Counted from the first letter of the stretch, positions 1 to 9,336 are shown. The stretch: 64,000 nucleotides of DNA from Streptomyces aurantiogriseus (GCF_014649375.1 NZ_BMSX01000023.1:109982-173981); one strand, 5' to 3'. Program-made: numbers and translations. Notes: generated by a model not told the origin, from the letters alone.

Positions 1-351
1 CTCGGTCTGGACCCGGACACCGTGCTCGAGATCGTCAAGGACGGTGCGGCCGGCTCGTGGATGCTGTCCGACCGCGGCCCTCGCATGATCGCAGAGGATC
101 CGCCGGTCCGCTCCGCCGTCGACATCTTCGTCAAGGACGCGACGTTGGTCGCCGATGCCGCCGGCGTGGCCGGATTCGACGCGCCGCTGCTCACAGCGGC
201 GGCAAGCAGGTTCCGTGCCGCCGCGGCTGCCGGTCTCGGCCGCGCTGACGACTCCCGCGTCATCACCACGTACCGTGCCGCGGGGCCTGGCCCGGGAACC
301 GGACGAGCAGGGGCGGATGATGCCGCGTCAAACATGGAGAACGACCGATGA
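1..351 (+). CDS. NAD(P)-dependent 3-hydroxyacid dehydrogenase, C-terminal part (L-threonate dehydrogenase-like)
   Basis: Only the last 116 codons are in the window; the frame is open from base 1 to the TGA at 349-351. The visible part is the all-alpha C-terminal domain of the 3-hydroxyisobutyrate/6-phosphogluconate dehydrogenase superfamily: a GAAGSW segment near the start, then a KD-x-x-L-V-A-D-A-A helix and a P-L-L-x-A-A-x-x-x-F-x-A-A helix, as in LtnD/GarR-type enzymes. The stop overlaps the next start by 4 bases (ATGA), so it is translationally coupled to the DhaK-DhaL kinase. The coupling to a ketose kinase and an RpiB-like isomerase suggests C4 sugar acid or tetrulose metabolism. The substrate is inferred from context only. 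The last 30 residues are low-complexity and may not be conserved. Confidence 0.75.
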   Translation, partial: LGLDPDTVLEIVKDGAAGSWMLSDRGPRMIAEDPPVRSAVDIFVKDATLVADAAGVAGFDAPLLTAAASRFRAAAAAGLGRADDSRVITTYRAAGPGPGTGRAGADDAASNMENDR

Positions 352-2096
352 CCCATCTGTTCAACGACCCGGCGGCCTTCACCGAGGACATGCTCGCCGG
401 ATTCCTCGACGCCAACTCCGACTACGTCACCGGCGTGCCCGGGGGCGTGGTCCGCGCCCAGGAGACCCCACAGGGCAAGGTCGCGGTCGTCGTCGGAGGC
501 GGCTCCGGGCACTACCCCGCTTTCTGCGGCATCGTCGGCCGCGGCTTCGCCGACGGTGCTGTCGTCGGGAACATCTTCACCTCGCCCTCCGCCCAGGAGG
601 CCTACACCGTGGCGAAGGCCGCCACCGGTGACGCAGGGGTGCTGATCCTCTCCGGGAACTACGCGGGCGACGTCCTGAACTTCACCAGCGCCGCGCAGCG
701 GCTGACTTCTGAGGGCACGCAGGCCCGGGTGCTGTTCGTCACCGACGATCTCGCCAGTGCACCCGACACCGAAACCGAGCGCCGCCGCGGGGTCGCCGGG
801 GACTTCGTGGTCTTCCGCGTGGCGGGTGCCGCGGCCGAGGCCGGCTACGACCTCGACGCGGTCGAGAAAGCAGCGAGCCGCGCCAACGACCGTACCCGCA
901 CCCTCGGCGTGGCCTTCTCCGGCTGCACCCTGCCCGGCGCTCGGACGCCTCTGTTCACGGTGCCCGAGGGGCGCATGGGCGTCGGGCTGGGGATCCACGG
1001 TGAGCCAGGAGTGTCGGAGGCCGACATGCCGTCCGCCTCCGAACTGGCCACCCGGCTAGTCGACGGTGTTCTCGCCGAGCGACCCGCCGACGGCTCGGGG
1101 CGGATCGCGGTGATCCTCAACGGACTCGGCACCACCAAGTACGAGGAACTCTTCGTCGTGTGGGCCACGGTCTCGCGGCTCCTTGCCGGGCGAGGCCTCA
1201 CCGTCGTCGAACCAGAGGTGGGCGAGTTGGTGACCAGTCTCGACATGGCCGGTGTCTCCCTCACGGTGACCTTCCTCGACGAGGAACTGGAGTCCTTGTG
1301 GCGGGCACCGGCGGACACCCCCGCCTACCGCAAAGGGCCCGCCCGCCTGGCCCAGAAGGAGGGCGGGAGCCGACGGCGCTCCCCAGCAGCGCAGGGTGGC
1401 TCGTCCATCGAGGCGGCACAGATCCCGCCCGCGACGACTGCGGCCCGGCAGGCCGCTGCCGCTGTCGTCGCAGGTCTGAGCAGCATGCGGACCGCACTGA
1501 TCGATTCCGCCGACGAACTCGGCCGCATCGACGCCGTCGCCGGAGACGGAGACCACGGACGGGGCATGGTCAAGGGCGTGACCGCCGCCGTCGAGGCGGC
1601 CACGGGTCTTGCCGAGCGTGGGGCAGGCGTGTCCACCGTGCTGATCGGCGCGGGCGACGCCTGGGCCGCGAAAGCGGGTGGTACCTCCGGTGCACTGTGG
1701 GGTGCCGGGATGCGTGAGGCCGGGGCACACCTGAGCGACACCGCATCCGACATCACCGCCGAAGATGTCTCGGGCGCCCTTCGGCGAGGGCTGAACACCA
1801 TCGTCGCCATCGGCAAAGCCGCTCCTGGTGACAAGACGTTGCTGGACGCCGCCCTGCCGTTCGCCGATGCCCTGGAGACCGCCATCGGCCGTGGCACGGA
1901 CCTGTGGACCGCGTGGGACGAGGCAGCGGCCGTGGCCCACACCGCCGCCCTGGCGACCGCGGACCTCGTTCCGAAGACAGGACGGGCCCGCCCGTTGGCG
2001 GCCCGCAGCATCGGCACACCCGACGCCGGGGCGACGTCCTATGCCCTGTGTGTTCGCTCAGTTCTTTCCGTACGCACGAAGGAGCACGCCGAATGA
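348..2096 (+). CDS. Fused DhaK-DhaL dihydroxyacetone/erythrulose-type kinase
   Basis: A 582-residue ATP-dependent ketose kinase with both halves in one chain. Residues about 1-330 are the DhaK domain: GGGSGH phosphate loop near 50 and GIHGEPG with His217, the residue expected to bind the ketone covalently as a hemiaminal. A linker rich in Ala, Ser and Arg follows (about 335-365). The DhaL nucleotide domain carries GDGDHG at 399-404, whose aspartates hold the Mg-ATP. Family members phosphorylate dihydroxyacetone, D-erythrulose or L-erythrulose. The adjacent RpiB-like isomerase and dehydrogenase favour a tetrulose over dihydroxyacetone, but the sequence cannot decide. It starts inside the stop of the preceding gene with a GGAG upstream, and overlaps the following gene by ATGA, so the three genes form one operon. 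Confidence 0.88.
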   Translation: MTHLFNDPAAFTEDMLAGFLDANSDYVTGVPGGVVRAQETPQGKVAVVVGGGSGHYPAFCGIVGRGFADGAVVGNIFTSPSAQEAYTVAKAATGDAGVLILSGNYAGDVLNFTSAAQRLTSEGTQARVLFVTDDLASAPDTETERRRGVAGDFVVFRVAGAAAEAGYDLDAVEKAASRANDRTRTLGVAFSGCTLPGARTPLFTVPEGRMGVGLGIHGEPGVSEADMPSASELATRLVDGVLAERPADGSGRIAVILNGLGTTKYEELFVVWATVSRLLAGRGLTVVEPEVGELVTSLDMAGVSLTVTFLDEELESLWRAPADTPAYRKGPARLAQKEGGSRRRSPAAQGGSSIEAAQIPPATTAARQAAAAVVAGLSSMRTALIDSADELGRIDAVAGDGDHGRGMVKGVTAAVEAATGLAERGAGVSTVLIGAGDAWAAKAGGTSGALWGAGMREAGAHLSDTASDITAEDVSGALRRGLNTIVAIGKAAPGDKTLLDAALPFADALETAIGRGTDLWTAWDEAAAVAHTAALATADLVPKTGRARPLAARSIGTPDAGATSYALCVRSVLSVRTKEHAE

Positions 2097-2587
2097 CCGG
2101 ACAGCAGCCCCTGCGACTGGTCGTCGGCTGCGATGACGCGGGCCTGGAGTACAAGGAGGCTCTCAAGGCCGATCTGCAAGCAGATGACCGGATCGCCGAG
2201 GTCATCGACGTGGGGGTGACCCGCGGCGAGACCACCGCGTATCCGCATGTAGCGGTTACCGCAGCCAAGCTGGTCGCGGCAGGGGAGGCGGAGCGGGCAC
2301 TCCTCGTGTGTGGCACCGGGCTCGGTATGGCGATATCCGCCAACAAGGTGCCGGGTGTGCGGGCCGTGACCGCTCACGACAGCTTCTCGGTGGAGCGGGC
2401 CGTGCTGTCCAACGACGCCCAGGTGTTGTGCTTCGGCCAGCGTGTCGTGGGCCTGGAACTCGCCCGCCGCCTTGCCCGCGAATGGCTCAACTACCGCTTC
2501 GACACCAGCTCCGCCTCTGCGGCCAAGGTCGCGGCAATCTCCGGATACGAGCAGAAGGATCCCTCGAACGGCTCCGGCACACCGTGA
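2093..2587 (+). CDS. RpiB/LacAB-family sugar-phosphate isomerase (tetrulose-phosphate isomerase candidate)
   Basis: 164 residues, the usual size for RpiB/LacA/LacB aldose-ketose isomerases. The catalytic cysteine is Cys73 in CGTGLG, followed by SANK; His95 sits in TAHDSFS and the NDAQVLCFGQR anion-binding stretch is present. The N-terminal motif reads GCDDAG rather than the DHAG of ribose-5-phosphate isomerase B. The same His-to-Asp change is familiar in actinobacterial and Brucella EryI-type enzymes of tetritol catabolism, so I infer a D-erythrulose-4-phosphate type isomerase rather than a true RpiB. The start was chosen because ATG at 2093 overlaps the kinase stop and has GGAG about 10 bases upstream. 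A transketolase/transaldolase pair downstream would consume the erythrose 4-phosphate it makes. Confidence 0.82.
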   Translation: MTGQQPLRLVVGCDDAGLEYKEALKADLQADDRIAEVIDVGVTRGETTAYPHVAVTAAKLVAAGEAERALLVCGTGLGMAISANKVPGVRAVTAHDSFSVERAVLSNDAQVLCFGQRVVGLELARRLAREWLNYRFDTSSASAAKVAAISGYEQKDPSNGSGTP

Positions 2588-2794
2588 TCGAACCTGCCCG
2601 TCCCGCCCCCGGCAGCTGCGCCCTCCCCCGCTGCGGCGCGTCAGTCGCCCGACTCCGGACCCCTCGGTCAGCGGTCTCGGCCTCAAGACCGGCGCCGAGC
2701 CCCGCACGCGTCCGACCACCGATTGGGGGGAACGGCGCCGCCGAGGCGGCCCCCTCCGCTGCGACGCGGCTATGAACCGCAGGATGGAATCCCC

Positions 2795-4894
2795 ATGCAC
2801 GTGTCCCCGTCCGACCTCGCGTGGACCGAGTTGGACCAGCGGGCCGTCGACACCGCCCGGATCCTGGCCGCCGACGCCGTACAGAAGGTCGGCAACGGCC
2901 ATCCGGGTACGGCGATGAGCCTCGCGCCCGCCGCGTACACCCTCTTCCAGAAGGTGATGCGCCACGACCCCGCCGACCCCGACTGGGTGGGCCGCGACCG
3001 CTTCGTGCTGTCCGCCGGCCACTCGTCCCTGACCCTCTACATCCAGCTGTACCTGGGCGGCTTCGGCCTGGAGCTGGCGGACCTGGAGTCCTTTCGCACC
3101 TGGGGCTCGAAGACGCCGGGCCACCCCGAGTACGGGCACACCAGGGGCGTGGAGACGACGACCGGCCCGCTCGGGCAGGGTGTGGCCAACGCGGTGGGCA
3201 TGGCGATGGCGGCCCGCTACGAGCGCGGCCTGTTCGACCCGGACGCCGCTCCCGGTACCTCTCCGTTCGACCACCACGTCTTCGTGATCGCCGGTGACGG
3301 CTGCCTGCAGGAGGGCATCTCCGCCGAGGCGTCCTCGCTGGCCGGGCACCAGAAGCTCGGCAACCTGGTCCTGCTGTGGGACGACAACCACATCTCGATC
3401 GAGGGCGACACCGAGACGGCCGTGTCCGAGGACGTCGTCGCGCGGTACGCGGCGTACGGCTGGCACGTGCAGCGGGTGGAGCCCAAGGAGAACGGCGACC
3501 TCGATGTGGCCGCCCTGTACGAGGCGATCCAGAAGGCCAAGGCGGTCACCGACAAGCCGTCCTTCATCGCGATGCGCTCGATCATCGCCTGGCCCGCCCC
3601 GAACGCTCAGAACACCGAGGCCGCACACGGCTCCGCGCTGGGCGAGGGGGAGGTCGCGGCCACCAAGCGCGTCCTCGGCTTCGCCCCGGAGCAGCACTTC
3701 GAGGTGGCGGACGAGGTCCTCGCCCACGCCCGCGAGTTGGGCAAGCGCGGCCGTGAGGCCCATGCCCAGTGGGAGAAGCAGCTTGGGGAGTGGCGCACCA
3801 ACAACCCCGAGCGCGCGGCCGAGTTCGACCGGATCTGTGCCGGCCGGCTGCCCGAGAGCTGGGAGTCGCACCTGCCCGTCTTCGAGGCGGGCAGGGGGGT
3901 CGCCACGCGTGCCGCGTCCGGCAAGGTGCTGCAGGCGCTTGGCGCGGTGATCCCCGAGCTGTGGGGCGGCTCCGCCGACCTGGCCGGCTCCAACAACACC
4001 ACCATCGACAAGACGAGTTCGTTCCTCCCGGCGGACAACCCCCTGCCCGCGGCGAACCCCTACGGCCGCACGATCCACTTCGGCATCCGCGAGCACTCCA
4101 TGGCCGCGGAGATGAACGGCATCGCGCTGCACGGCAACACCCGCATCTACGGCGGCACGTTCCTGGTGTTCTCCGACTACATGCGCAACGCGGTGCGTCT
4201 GTCGGCGCTGATGCACCTGCCGGTGACGTACGTGTGGACCCACGACTCCATCGGCCTGGGCGAGGACGGCCCCACCCACCAGCCGATCGAGCACCTCGCC
4301 TCGCTGCGCGCGATCCCGGGCCTGAACGTGGTCCGCCCGGCCGACGCCAACGAGACCGCCATCGCCTGGCGCGAGATCCTGAGGCGCTACACCAAGGAGT
4401 TCGGCAAGGGCGCCCCGCACGGCCTCGCGCTGACGCGTCAGGGCGTGCCGACGTACGAGCCCGACGAGGCTGCGGCGAAGGGCGGTTACGTCCTGTTCGA
4501 CGCCGAAGGGTCCGAAGGGCAGAACACCGAGCCGCAGGCCATCCTCATCGCGACCGGCTCCGAGGTGCACATCGCCGTTCAGGCGCGTGAGCAGCTCCAG
4601 GCGCAGGGCGTGCCGACGCGGGTGGTGTCCATGCCGTGTGTGGAGTGGTTCGAGGAGCAGGACCAGGGGTACCGGGACAGCGTCCTGCCGCCGGCCGTCA
4701 AGGCACGCGTCGCGGTCGAGGCCGGGATCGGGCTGACCTGGCACCGTTACGTCGGGGACGCGGGCCGCATCGTCTCGCTGGAGCACTTCGGTGCTTCCGC
4801 CGACGGCAAGGTCCTCTTCCACGAGTTCGGCCTCACTGCCGAGAACGTCGCATCGGCCGCCTGCGCATCCCTGCGCCAGGGGGCCACGTCATGA
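2795..4894 (+). CDS. tkt: Transketolase
   Basis: 699 residues, full length. The thiamine diphosphate site is clear: GHSS near 67-70, the AGDGCLQEG motif, and a downstream D-D-N-H stretch that completes the metal ligands. The pyrimidine domain has an intact FGIREHSM block with its catalytic Glu, and the DSIGLGEDGPTHQP loop and LTRQ phosphate-binding segment follow. It interconverts pentose, tetrose and heptulose phosphates in the cytoplasm. The start is ATG 2795, preceded by AGGATGGAA; in-frame codons further upstream lack transketolase-like sequence. About 207 bases without a gene separate it from the isomerase operon, so it may have its own promoter. It overlaps the transaldolase by ATGA. 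Streptomyces normally carries a housekeeping tkt-tal pair, so this may be a second, catabolic copy. Confidence 0.95.
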   Translation: MHVSPSDLAWTELDQRAVDTARILAADAVQKVGNGHPGTAMSLAPAAYTLFQKVMRHDPADPDWVGRDRFVLSAGHSSLTLYIQLYLGGFGLELADLESFRTWGSKTPGHPEYGHTRGVETTTGPLGQGVANAVGMAMAARYERGLFDPDAAPGTSPFDHHVFVIAGDGCLQEGISAEASSLAGHQKLGNLVLLWDDNHISIEGDTETAVSEDVVARYAAYGWHVQRVEPKENGDLDVAALYEAIQKAKAVTDKPSFIAMRSIIAWPAPNAQNTEAAHGSALGEGEVAATKRVLGFAPEQHFEVADEVLAHARELGKRGREAHAQWEKQLGEWRTNNPERAAEFDRICAGRLPESWESHLPVFEAGRGVATRAASGKVLQALGAVIPELWGGSADLAGSNNTTIDKTSSFLPADNPLPAANPYGRTIHFGIREHSMAAEMNGIALHGNTRIYGGTFLVFSDYMRNAVRLSALMHLPVTYVWTHDSIGLGEDGPTHQPIEHLASLRAIPGLNVVRPADANETAIAWREILRRYTKEFGKGAPHGLALTRQGVPTYEPDEAAAKGGYVLFDAEGSEGQNTEPQAILIATGSEVHIAVQAREQLQAQGVPTRVVSMPCVEWFEEQDQGYRDSVLPPAVKARVAVEAGIGLTWHRYVGDAGRIVSLEHFGASADGKVLFHEFGLTAENVASAACASLRQGATS

Positions 4895-6037
4895 CAGAGG
4901 CACTGAAGCGCCTCTTTGAGGAAGGCGTCGCGATCTGGCTGGACGACCTGTCGCGCAAGCGGATCACGTCCGGCAACCTCGCCGAGCTGATCGACCAGCA
5001 GCACGTCGTGGGCGTCACCACCAACCCGACGATCTTCCAGAAGGCGATCTCGCAGGGCGACGGCTACGACCAGCAGTTGTCGGACCTCGCCGCCCGCAAG
5101 GTCACCGTGGAAGAGGCCATCCGCATGATCACGACGGCGGACGTCCGTGACGCCGCGGACATCCTGCGGCCGGTGTTCGACGCCACGGGCGGCCAGGACG
5201 GCCGGGTCTCCATCGAGGTCGACCCGCGCCTGGCGTACAACACCAAGGCGACGGTGGCCGAGGCCAAGCAGCTCGCCTGGCTGGTGGAACCGGCCGAACA
5301 CGCTCATCAAGATCCCGGCGACGCGGGCGGGCCTGCCCGCGATCACCGAGACCATCGGTCTCGGCATCAGCGTGAACGTGACGCTGATCTTCTCGCTGGA
5401 GCGCTACCGCGAGGTCATGGACGCCTACCTGGCGGGCCTGGAGAAGGCCAAGGAGCGCGGCCTGGACCTGTCGAAGATCCATTCGGTGGCGTCGTTCTTC
5501 GTGTCCCGTGTGGATACCGAGATCGACAAGCGGATCGACGCGCTCGGCACGCCCGAGGCCAAGGCGGCCCGCGGCAAGGCGGGCGTCGCCAACGCGCGGC
5601 TCGCCTACCAGGCGTACGAGGAGGTGTTCGGCTCTGCCGACAATTCGACACAGTCCTCCGACCGCCGGAGCGCGCTGGACAGCGCGGGCGCCAACAAGCA
5701 GCGTCCGCTGTGGGCCTCGACGGGCGCCAAGGACAAGGCGTACAAGGACACCCTGTACGTCGACGACCTGGTCGCGCCGGACACGGTGAACACCATGCCG
5801 GAGGCCACCCTTTTCGCCACCGAGGACCACGGCGGGATCACGGGCAACACCATCGCCGGCACGTACGAGCAGGCGCGTGCCGACATCGACGCGGTCGAGG
5901 CGCTCGGGATCGGCTACGACGAGGTGGTCCAGATCCTGGAGGACGAGGGCGTCGAGAAGTTCGAGGCGTCCTGGAACGGCCTGCTCAAGTCGACCGAGGC
6001 GGCGCTTTCGCGCCTCGCCTCTTCGGACGATCGCTGA
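4891..6037 (+). pseudogene. tal: Transaldolase interrupted by a single-base frameshift
   Basis: Clear transaldolase sequence lies in two frames. The first frame, from ATG 4891, gives the N-terminal half with the TTNPTIF motif and ends its similarity at about 5288. From about 5290 the next frame continues with RPNTLIKIPAT, which holds the Schiff-base lysine, and runs to the TGA at 6035-6037. Removing one A from GGAACC near 5287-5291 would restore an uninterrupted enzyme of about 381 residues. The break falls immediately before the catalytic lysine, so as read the product would be inactive. It overlaps tkt by 4 bases. Whether this is a real mutation or a one-base sequence error cannot be told from the sequence; codon bias on both sides is normal, so any mutation is recent. 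Confidence 0.85.
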
Positions 6038-6230
6038 TCCCGGCACGCAGGAACTCGACGACCGGTGGCTCGAGTGGGCCGTCTCCAGGGGAGAGGACTG
6101 AACCGGCTGCGCCCATCCGAAACATCGGGCATCGGATGCCGGCCGAAGTGGACCGGTACGGGCTCGGGCCCGCAGCGCCGCGCCAGGCAGTGCGGCGGGC
6201 CCGGGCGGTGTAGCCACCTTGCCTCAGGTT

Positions 6231-7250
6231 TCAGCGGGTTCCCTTCGCGGCGAACGCCGCGATGCTGTCGATGTTGCTCTTGTCGACGAAAGCCGGCCCG
6301 GTCAGTACCGGCTCCTCGCCGCCGCCGCTGTAGTTGCCGTTGTTCTTGTAGAGCCAGAGGGCGTCGACGGAGAGGTAGCCCTGCAGATATGGCTGCTGGT
6401 CGACGGCGAACTCGATGGTGCCCTTCTCGACGGCGGAGACGAGTTCCTTGTTGAGGTCGAAGGTCGCGATCTTCGCCTTGCTGCCCGCGTCGGACACCGC
6501 CTGCACCGCGGTCAGCGCGATCGGGGCGGCGAGCGTGACCATCTCGTCGATGGTGGTGTCCTGCTTGAGCTTGGCGGTGATCGTCGACTTCACGGACGGC
6601 ATGTCGGCGCCGTTGACGTAGAGCACGTCAGTCTTGCCGCTGAAGGTCTTCTTCACTCCGGCGCAGCGCTCTTCGAGATTGACGTCCCCTTGCGCGTGGA
6701 CGACGCACAGGGCGTGCTTGGCACCGGTGGAGTTGAGTTTCGTACCCAGCGCCTGCCCGGAGACGGACTCGTCCTGGCCGAAGAACGACAGCAGGCCCTG
6801 CTCCTTCCAGGCGGTCATGCCCGCGTTGAGCCCGACGACGGGGATGCCGGCCTTCTCCGCCTTGGCCATCACGTCCTTGAGCGCGTCCGGCTTGGCGAGG
6901 GTGACCGCGATGCCGTCGACCTTCTGGTCGATCGCGTTCTGCACCAGGTTCGCCTGGTCGCCGGCGGTCTCGTCGTTGGAGTAGATCAGCTTGACGTTGT
7001 CCTTGGCCGCGGCGGCCTCGGCACCCTTGCGGATGGTGTCCCAGAACGTGTCGCCGGAAGGCGCATGGGTGACCATCGCGATCGTCATCCGGGGCGTGCT
7101 CGCCTTGCCCGCGGAGGCGTCGGCCGTGCCTTCCTCGGACTTCTTGCCACCGGAGCTGCTGGAACAGCCCGCGAGGGCGAGGACTGCCGCCGTGGCCACG
7201 GCCAGCGCGGGGGCGACTCTGCGGGAGAAGGGAGCGGCTATGGGGTTCAT
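6231..7250 (-). CDS. Sugar ABC transporter substrate-binding lipoprotein (RbsB/type 1 periplasmic-binding family)
   Basis: 339 residues. A lipoprotein signal peptide occupies the first 25 or so residues: basic N-terminus, Ala/Leu-rich core and the lipobox LALAGC, then a Ser/Gly linker. The mature part has the two-lobed type 1 fold: T-I-A-M-V-T-H start, DTFWDTIRKGAE helix, Q-x-x-L-V-Q-N-A-I-D-Q-K-V-D-G-I-A-V hinge segment, and a C-terminal DQQPYLQG element typical of ribose and inositol binders. It would be anchored outside the membrane and hand a sugar or cyclitol to a permease. Start ATG 7250 is preferred over GTG 7259 because GAGGTG lies 10 bases upstream. It is last in the minus-strand cluster behind LacI, yet no ABC permease or ATPase gene is in the window, so its partner must be encoded elsewhere. 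Confidence 0.88.
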   Translation of the reverse strand: MNPIAAPFSRRVAPALAVATAAVLALAGCSSSSGGKKSEEGTADASAGKASTPRMTIAMVTHAPSGDTFWDTIRKGAEAAAAKDNVKLIYSNDETAGDQANLVQNAIDQKVDGIAVTLAKPDALKDVMAKAEKAGIPVVGLNAGMTAWKEQGLLSFFGQDESVSGQALGTKLNSTGAKHALCVVHAQGDVNLEERCAGVKKTFSGKTDVLYVNGADMPSVKSTITAKLKQDTTIDEMVTLAAPIALTAVQAVSDAGSKAKIATFDLNKELVSAVEKGTIEFAVDQQPYLQGYLSVDALWLYKNNGNYSGGGEEPVLTGPAFVDKSNIDSIAAFAAKGTR

Positions 7251-7296
7251 TCTGTGCACCTCACTGTGCAGCAGGGGACAGGGACTCAGACCCGGC

Positions 7297-8334
7297 TCAG
7301 GCGGGCCGGGGGAAGGTGATGCCGGTCAGCCTGCGGATCTCGTCCATCGCCCGGAGGGTGGCGATCGAGTCCGACAGGGGCCGCAACGGTGTTTGCGGCG
7401 AACCGGCCGCGATGCAGCGAGCCGCCTCGGCGGCTTCGAAGTGCAGGGCGTCGTGAGCGGTGCGGGATCCGGCACAGGTCAGCGGAGTGCCGCCGCCGGA
7501 CGGGGTGAGCACGAGGTCGCCGGGCTGGTAGAAGGGGCCCGGCAGGCTCAGGGTTGCGTGGCTGCCGGCGATGGTCGCGGTGGTCGGGGTGTCGCTGAAC
7601 AGCGTGGTGTGGACGACGGCCTGGTTGCCGTGCGTGTCACGCAGGATCGCGGATGTCTGGCCGTTCACGCCCGCGGGGTGCGGCTGGCCGCAAGCCTGGA
7701 TGTGCGCAGGCGCGCCCAGGACCCAGGTGGCCAGCGAGACGGGGTAGGTGCCCAGGTCCAGCAGCGGCCCGCCGGCCAGTTCGGGGCGCAGGATGCGATG
7801 CTCCGGGCCGAAGTGCTCGCCGATGTCGGCCAGGACGGTGTGGACCTCGCCGAGGACGCCCGAGTCGAGGATTTGGCGGACCACGTCGAATCTGGGCAGG
7901 AAGAAGGTCCACAGCGCCTCGGCGCAGAACAGGCCCCGCTCTGCGGCCAGTCGGGCGATCCTGGTCGCCTCAGCGGCGTCCAGCCCGATAGGTTTCTCCA
8001 CGAGGGTGTGCTTGCCGGCCTCCAACGCCAGCCGGGCGCAGGCGAGATGGGCGGTGTGCTCGGTGGCCACGTACACGATGTCGACGTCGCCGGCGGCGAC
8101 CAGGTCTTCGTACGAGCCGTAGGAGCCGGGGATGTTGTTGGCCTCGGCGAAGTCCTTGGCGCGGGCCGCGTCGCGGGAGGCCACGGCCGTGAACTTCTGA
8201 CGGGTGTGCCGCTGGACGGAGCTCACGAAGCGCTCGGCGATCCAGCCGGTGCCCAGGACACCCCAGCGCAGGGCGGGGGCGTCCATGGGGTCCGGGGTGC
8301 GGGCGGCGGGCAGTGCGGAGGGGAAGGCGGGCAT
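7297..8334 (-). CDS. Gfo/Idh/MocA-family oxidoreductase (dihydrodiol-dehydrogenase-like branch)
   Basis: 345 residues. N-terminal Rossmann fold with GVLGTGWIAERF (about residues 25-36), then the VEKPIGL motif near 113-119, whose lysine is the catalytic residue of the family. The GTYP segment and an F-F-L-P-R-F-D-V-V-R-Q-I-L helix resemble trans-1,2-dihydrobenzene-1,2-diol dehydrogenase and 1,5-anhydrofructose reductase-like members rather than inositol dehydrogenase. It should oxidise or reduce a sugar or cyclitol hydroxyl with NAD(P). GGAGG sits 8 bases before the ATG, inside the end of the preceding gene, and only three bases separate the two genes, so they are co-transcribed. Sixteen residues at the N-terminus are Pro/Ala-rich and Met17 is an alternative start. 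The actual substrate is unknown. Confidence 0.85.
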   Translation of the reverse strand: MPAFPSALPAARTPDPMDAPALRWGVLGTGWIAERFVSSVQRHTRQKFTAVASRDAARAKDFAEANNIPGSYGSYEDLVAAGDVDIVYVATEHTAHLACARLALEAGKHTLVEKPIGLDAAEATRIARLAAERGLFCAEALWTFFLPRFDVVRQILDSGVLGEVHTVLADIGEHFGPEHRILRPELAGGPLLDLGTYPVSLATWVLGAPAHIQACGQPHPAGVNGQTSAILRDTHGNQAVVHTTLFSDTPTTATIAGSHATLSLPGPFYQPGDLVLTPSGGGTPLTCAGSRTAHDALHFEAAEAARCIAAGSPQTPLRPLSDSIATLRAMDEIRRLTGITFPRPA

Positions 8335-8337
8335 CGC

Positions 8338-9336
8338 TCAGACCTCCGGGACCTGGACGGGGACGGTCCTGCCGCCGTCCTTCATGGATGCGATGACGGC
8401 CTCGGCCACGGCGGACGCCACCAGGCCGTCGTACGCGTCGGCCAGGGGTGACGGCTGCCCCGCGGCCACGGCGTCGGTCCACGCCTGGAGCTCCAGGCGG
8501 TAGGCGTCGGCGAAGCGGGGGCGCCAGTCGGCGGGGTAGCCGGTCAAGCGGGCGCGGGCCGAGTCGGACACGAGCCGTGCCGGGTTGGTGAGGGCCAGCG
8601 TGCCGTGCTCGCCCGCCACCTCGCAGCGGATGTCGTAGCCGTACCCGGCGTTCAGGAACACCTCGACCGTGGTCAGCGTGCCGTCGGCGGTGCGCAGCAG
8701 CATCAGCTGGGGGTCGTGGAGGCCCGCCATCGCCGAGGTGGAACGCCCCGCGTGCCAGCTGACCTCGGTGACCGGCGAGTCGAGCAGCCAGGGCACGGTG
8801 TCGAACTCGTGGATCGCCGACCCGGTGACGCTGAGCTCGTCGGTGCAGCCGGGAGCGGAGGACACACCACGGCTGGTGCAGTGCACGAGCAGCGGGGCAC
8901 CACAGCTCCCCGCCCCGACGGCCGACTTGAGCTCGACATACGCGGGGTCGAAGCGGCGCATGAAACCGAGCGAGATCAGTCCCCCGCCGACCTGCCGCTC
9001 CTCCCGGACGACCCGCACACACTCGTCGAGGGTCGGGGCGAGCGGCTTCTCGCACAGGACCGGCTTCGCGGCCCGCAGGGCGGCGACGCACAGGTCGGCG
9101 TGGGTGGTGTCGTGCGAGGCGATGACGACGGCGTCGACGTCCGGGTCCGCGATCAGCGCGTACGCGTCGTCGGTGGCCCGCGCGCCGGGCACAAAACCGG
9201 CGACCAGGGCCGCGCGCTCCTTGTCGACGTCCGCGACGAGCGTGACCTCGGCGCCGGAGACGTGCCGGTGGAGGGTGGTCACATGGTCGGCGCCCATGTT
9301 GCCCGCGCCGATCACCCCGATGCGCACGTTGCTCAT
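8338..9336 (-). CDS. Gfo/Idh/MocA-family oxidoreductase, inositol 2-dehydrogenase-like
   Basis: 332 residues. Rossmann motif GVIGAGNMG at 7-15 and CEKPLA around Lys97, as in IolG. His176 lies in S-A-I-H-E-F-D, matching the second catalytic residue of inositol dehydrogenase, but the position four residues earlier, usually Asp172, is Gly here. If that alignment holds, the proton relay differs from classical myo-inositol dehydrogenase and the substrate may be another cyclitol or hexose. The start is ATG 9336, overlapping the upstream gene by ATGA. It lies in the middle of a three-oxidoreductase operon, an arrangement seen in inositol-isomer and sugar-epimer pathways in which one enzyme oxidises and a second reduces the keto intermediate. 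Confidence 0.85.
   Translation of the reverse strand: MSNVRIGVIGAGNMGADHVTTLHRHVSGAEVTLVADVDKERAALVAGFVPGARATDDAYALIADPDVDAVVIASHDTTHADLCVAALRAAKPVLCEKPLAPTLDECVRVVREERQVGGGLISLGFMRRFDPAYVELKSAVGAGSCGAPLLVHCTSRGVSSAPGCTDELSVTGSAIHEFDTVPWLLDSPVTEVSWHAGRSTSAMAGLHDPQLMLLRTADGTLTTVEVFLNAGYGYDIRCEVAGEHGTLALTNPARLVSDSARARLTGYPADWRPRFADAYRLELQAWTDAVAAGQPSPLADAYDGLVASAVAEAVIASMKDGGRTVPVQVPEV

Noticed and set aside
2039..4822. A 927-codon open frame on the minus strand opposite tkt.
   Set aside because: Mirror image of transketolase codon bias; Arg/Gly/Val/His-rich with no motif, while the plus strand is an unmistakable enzyme.
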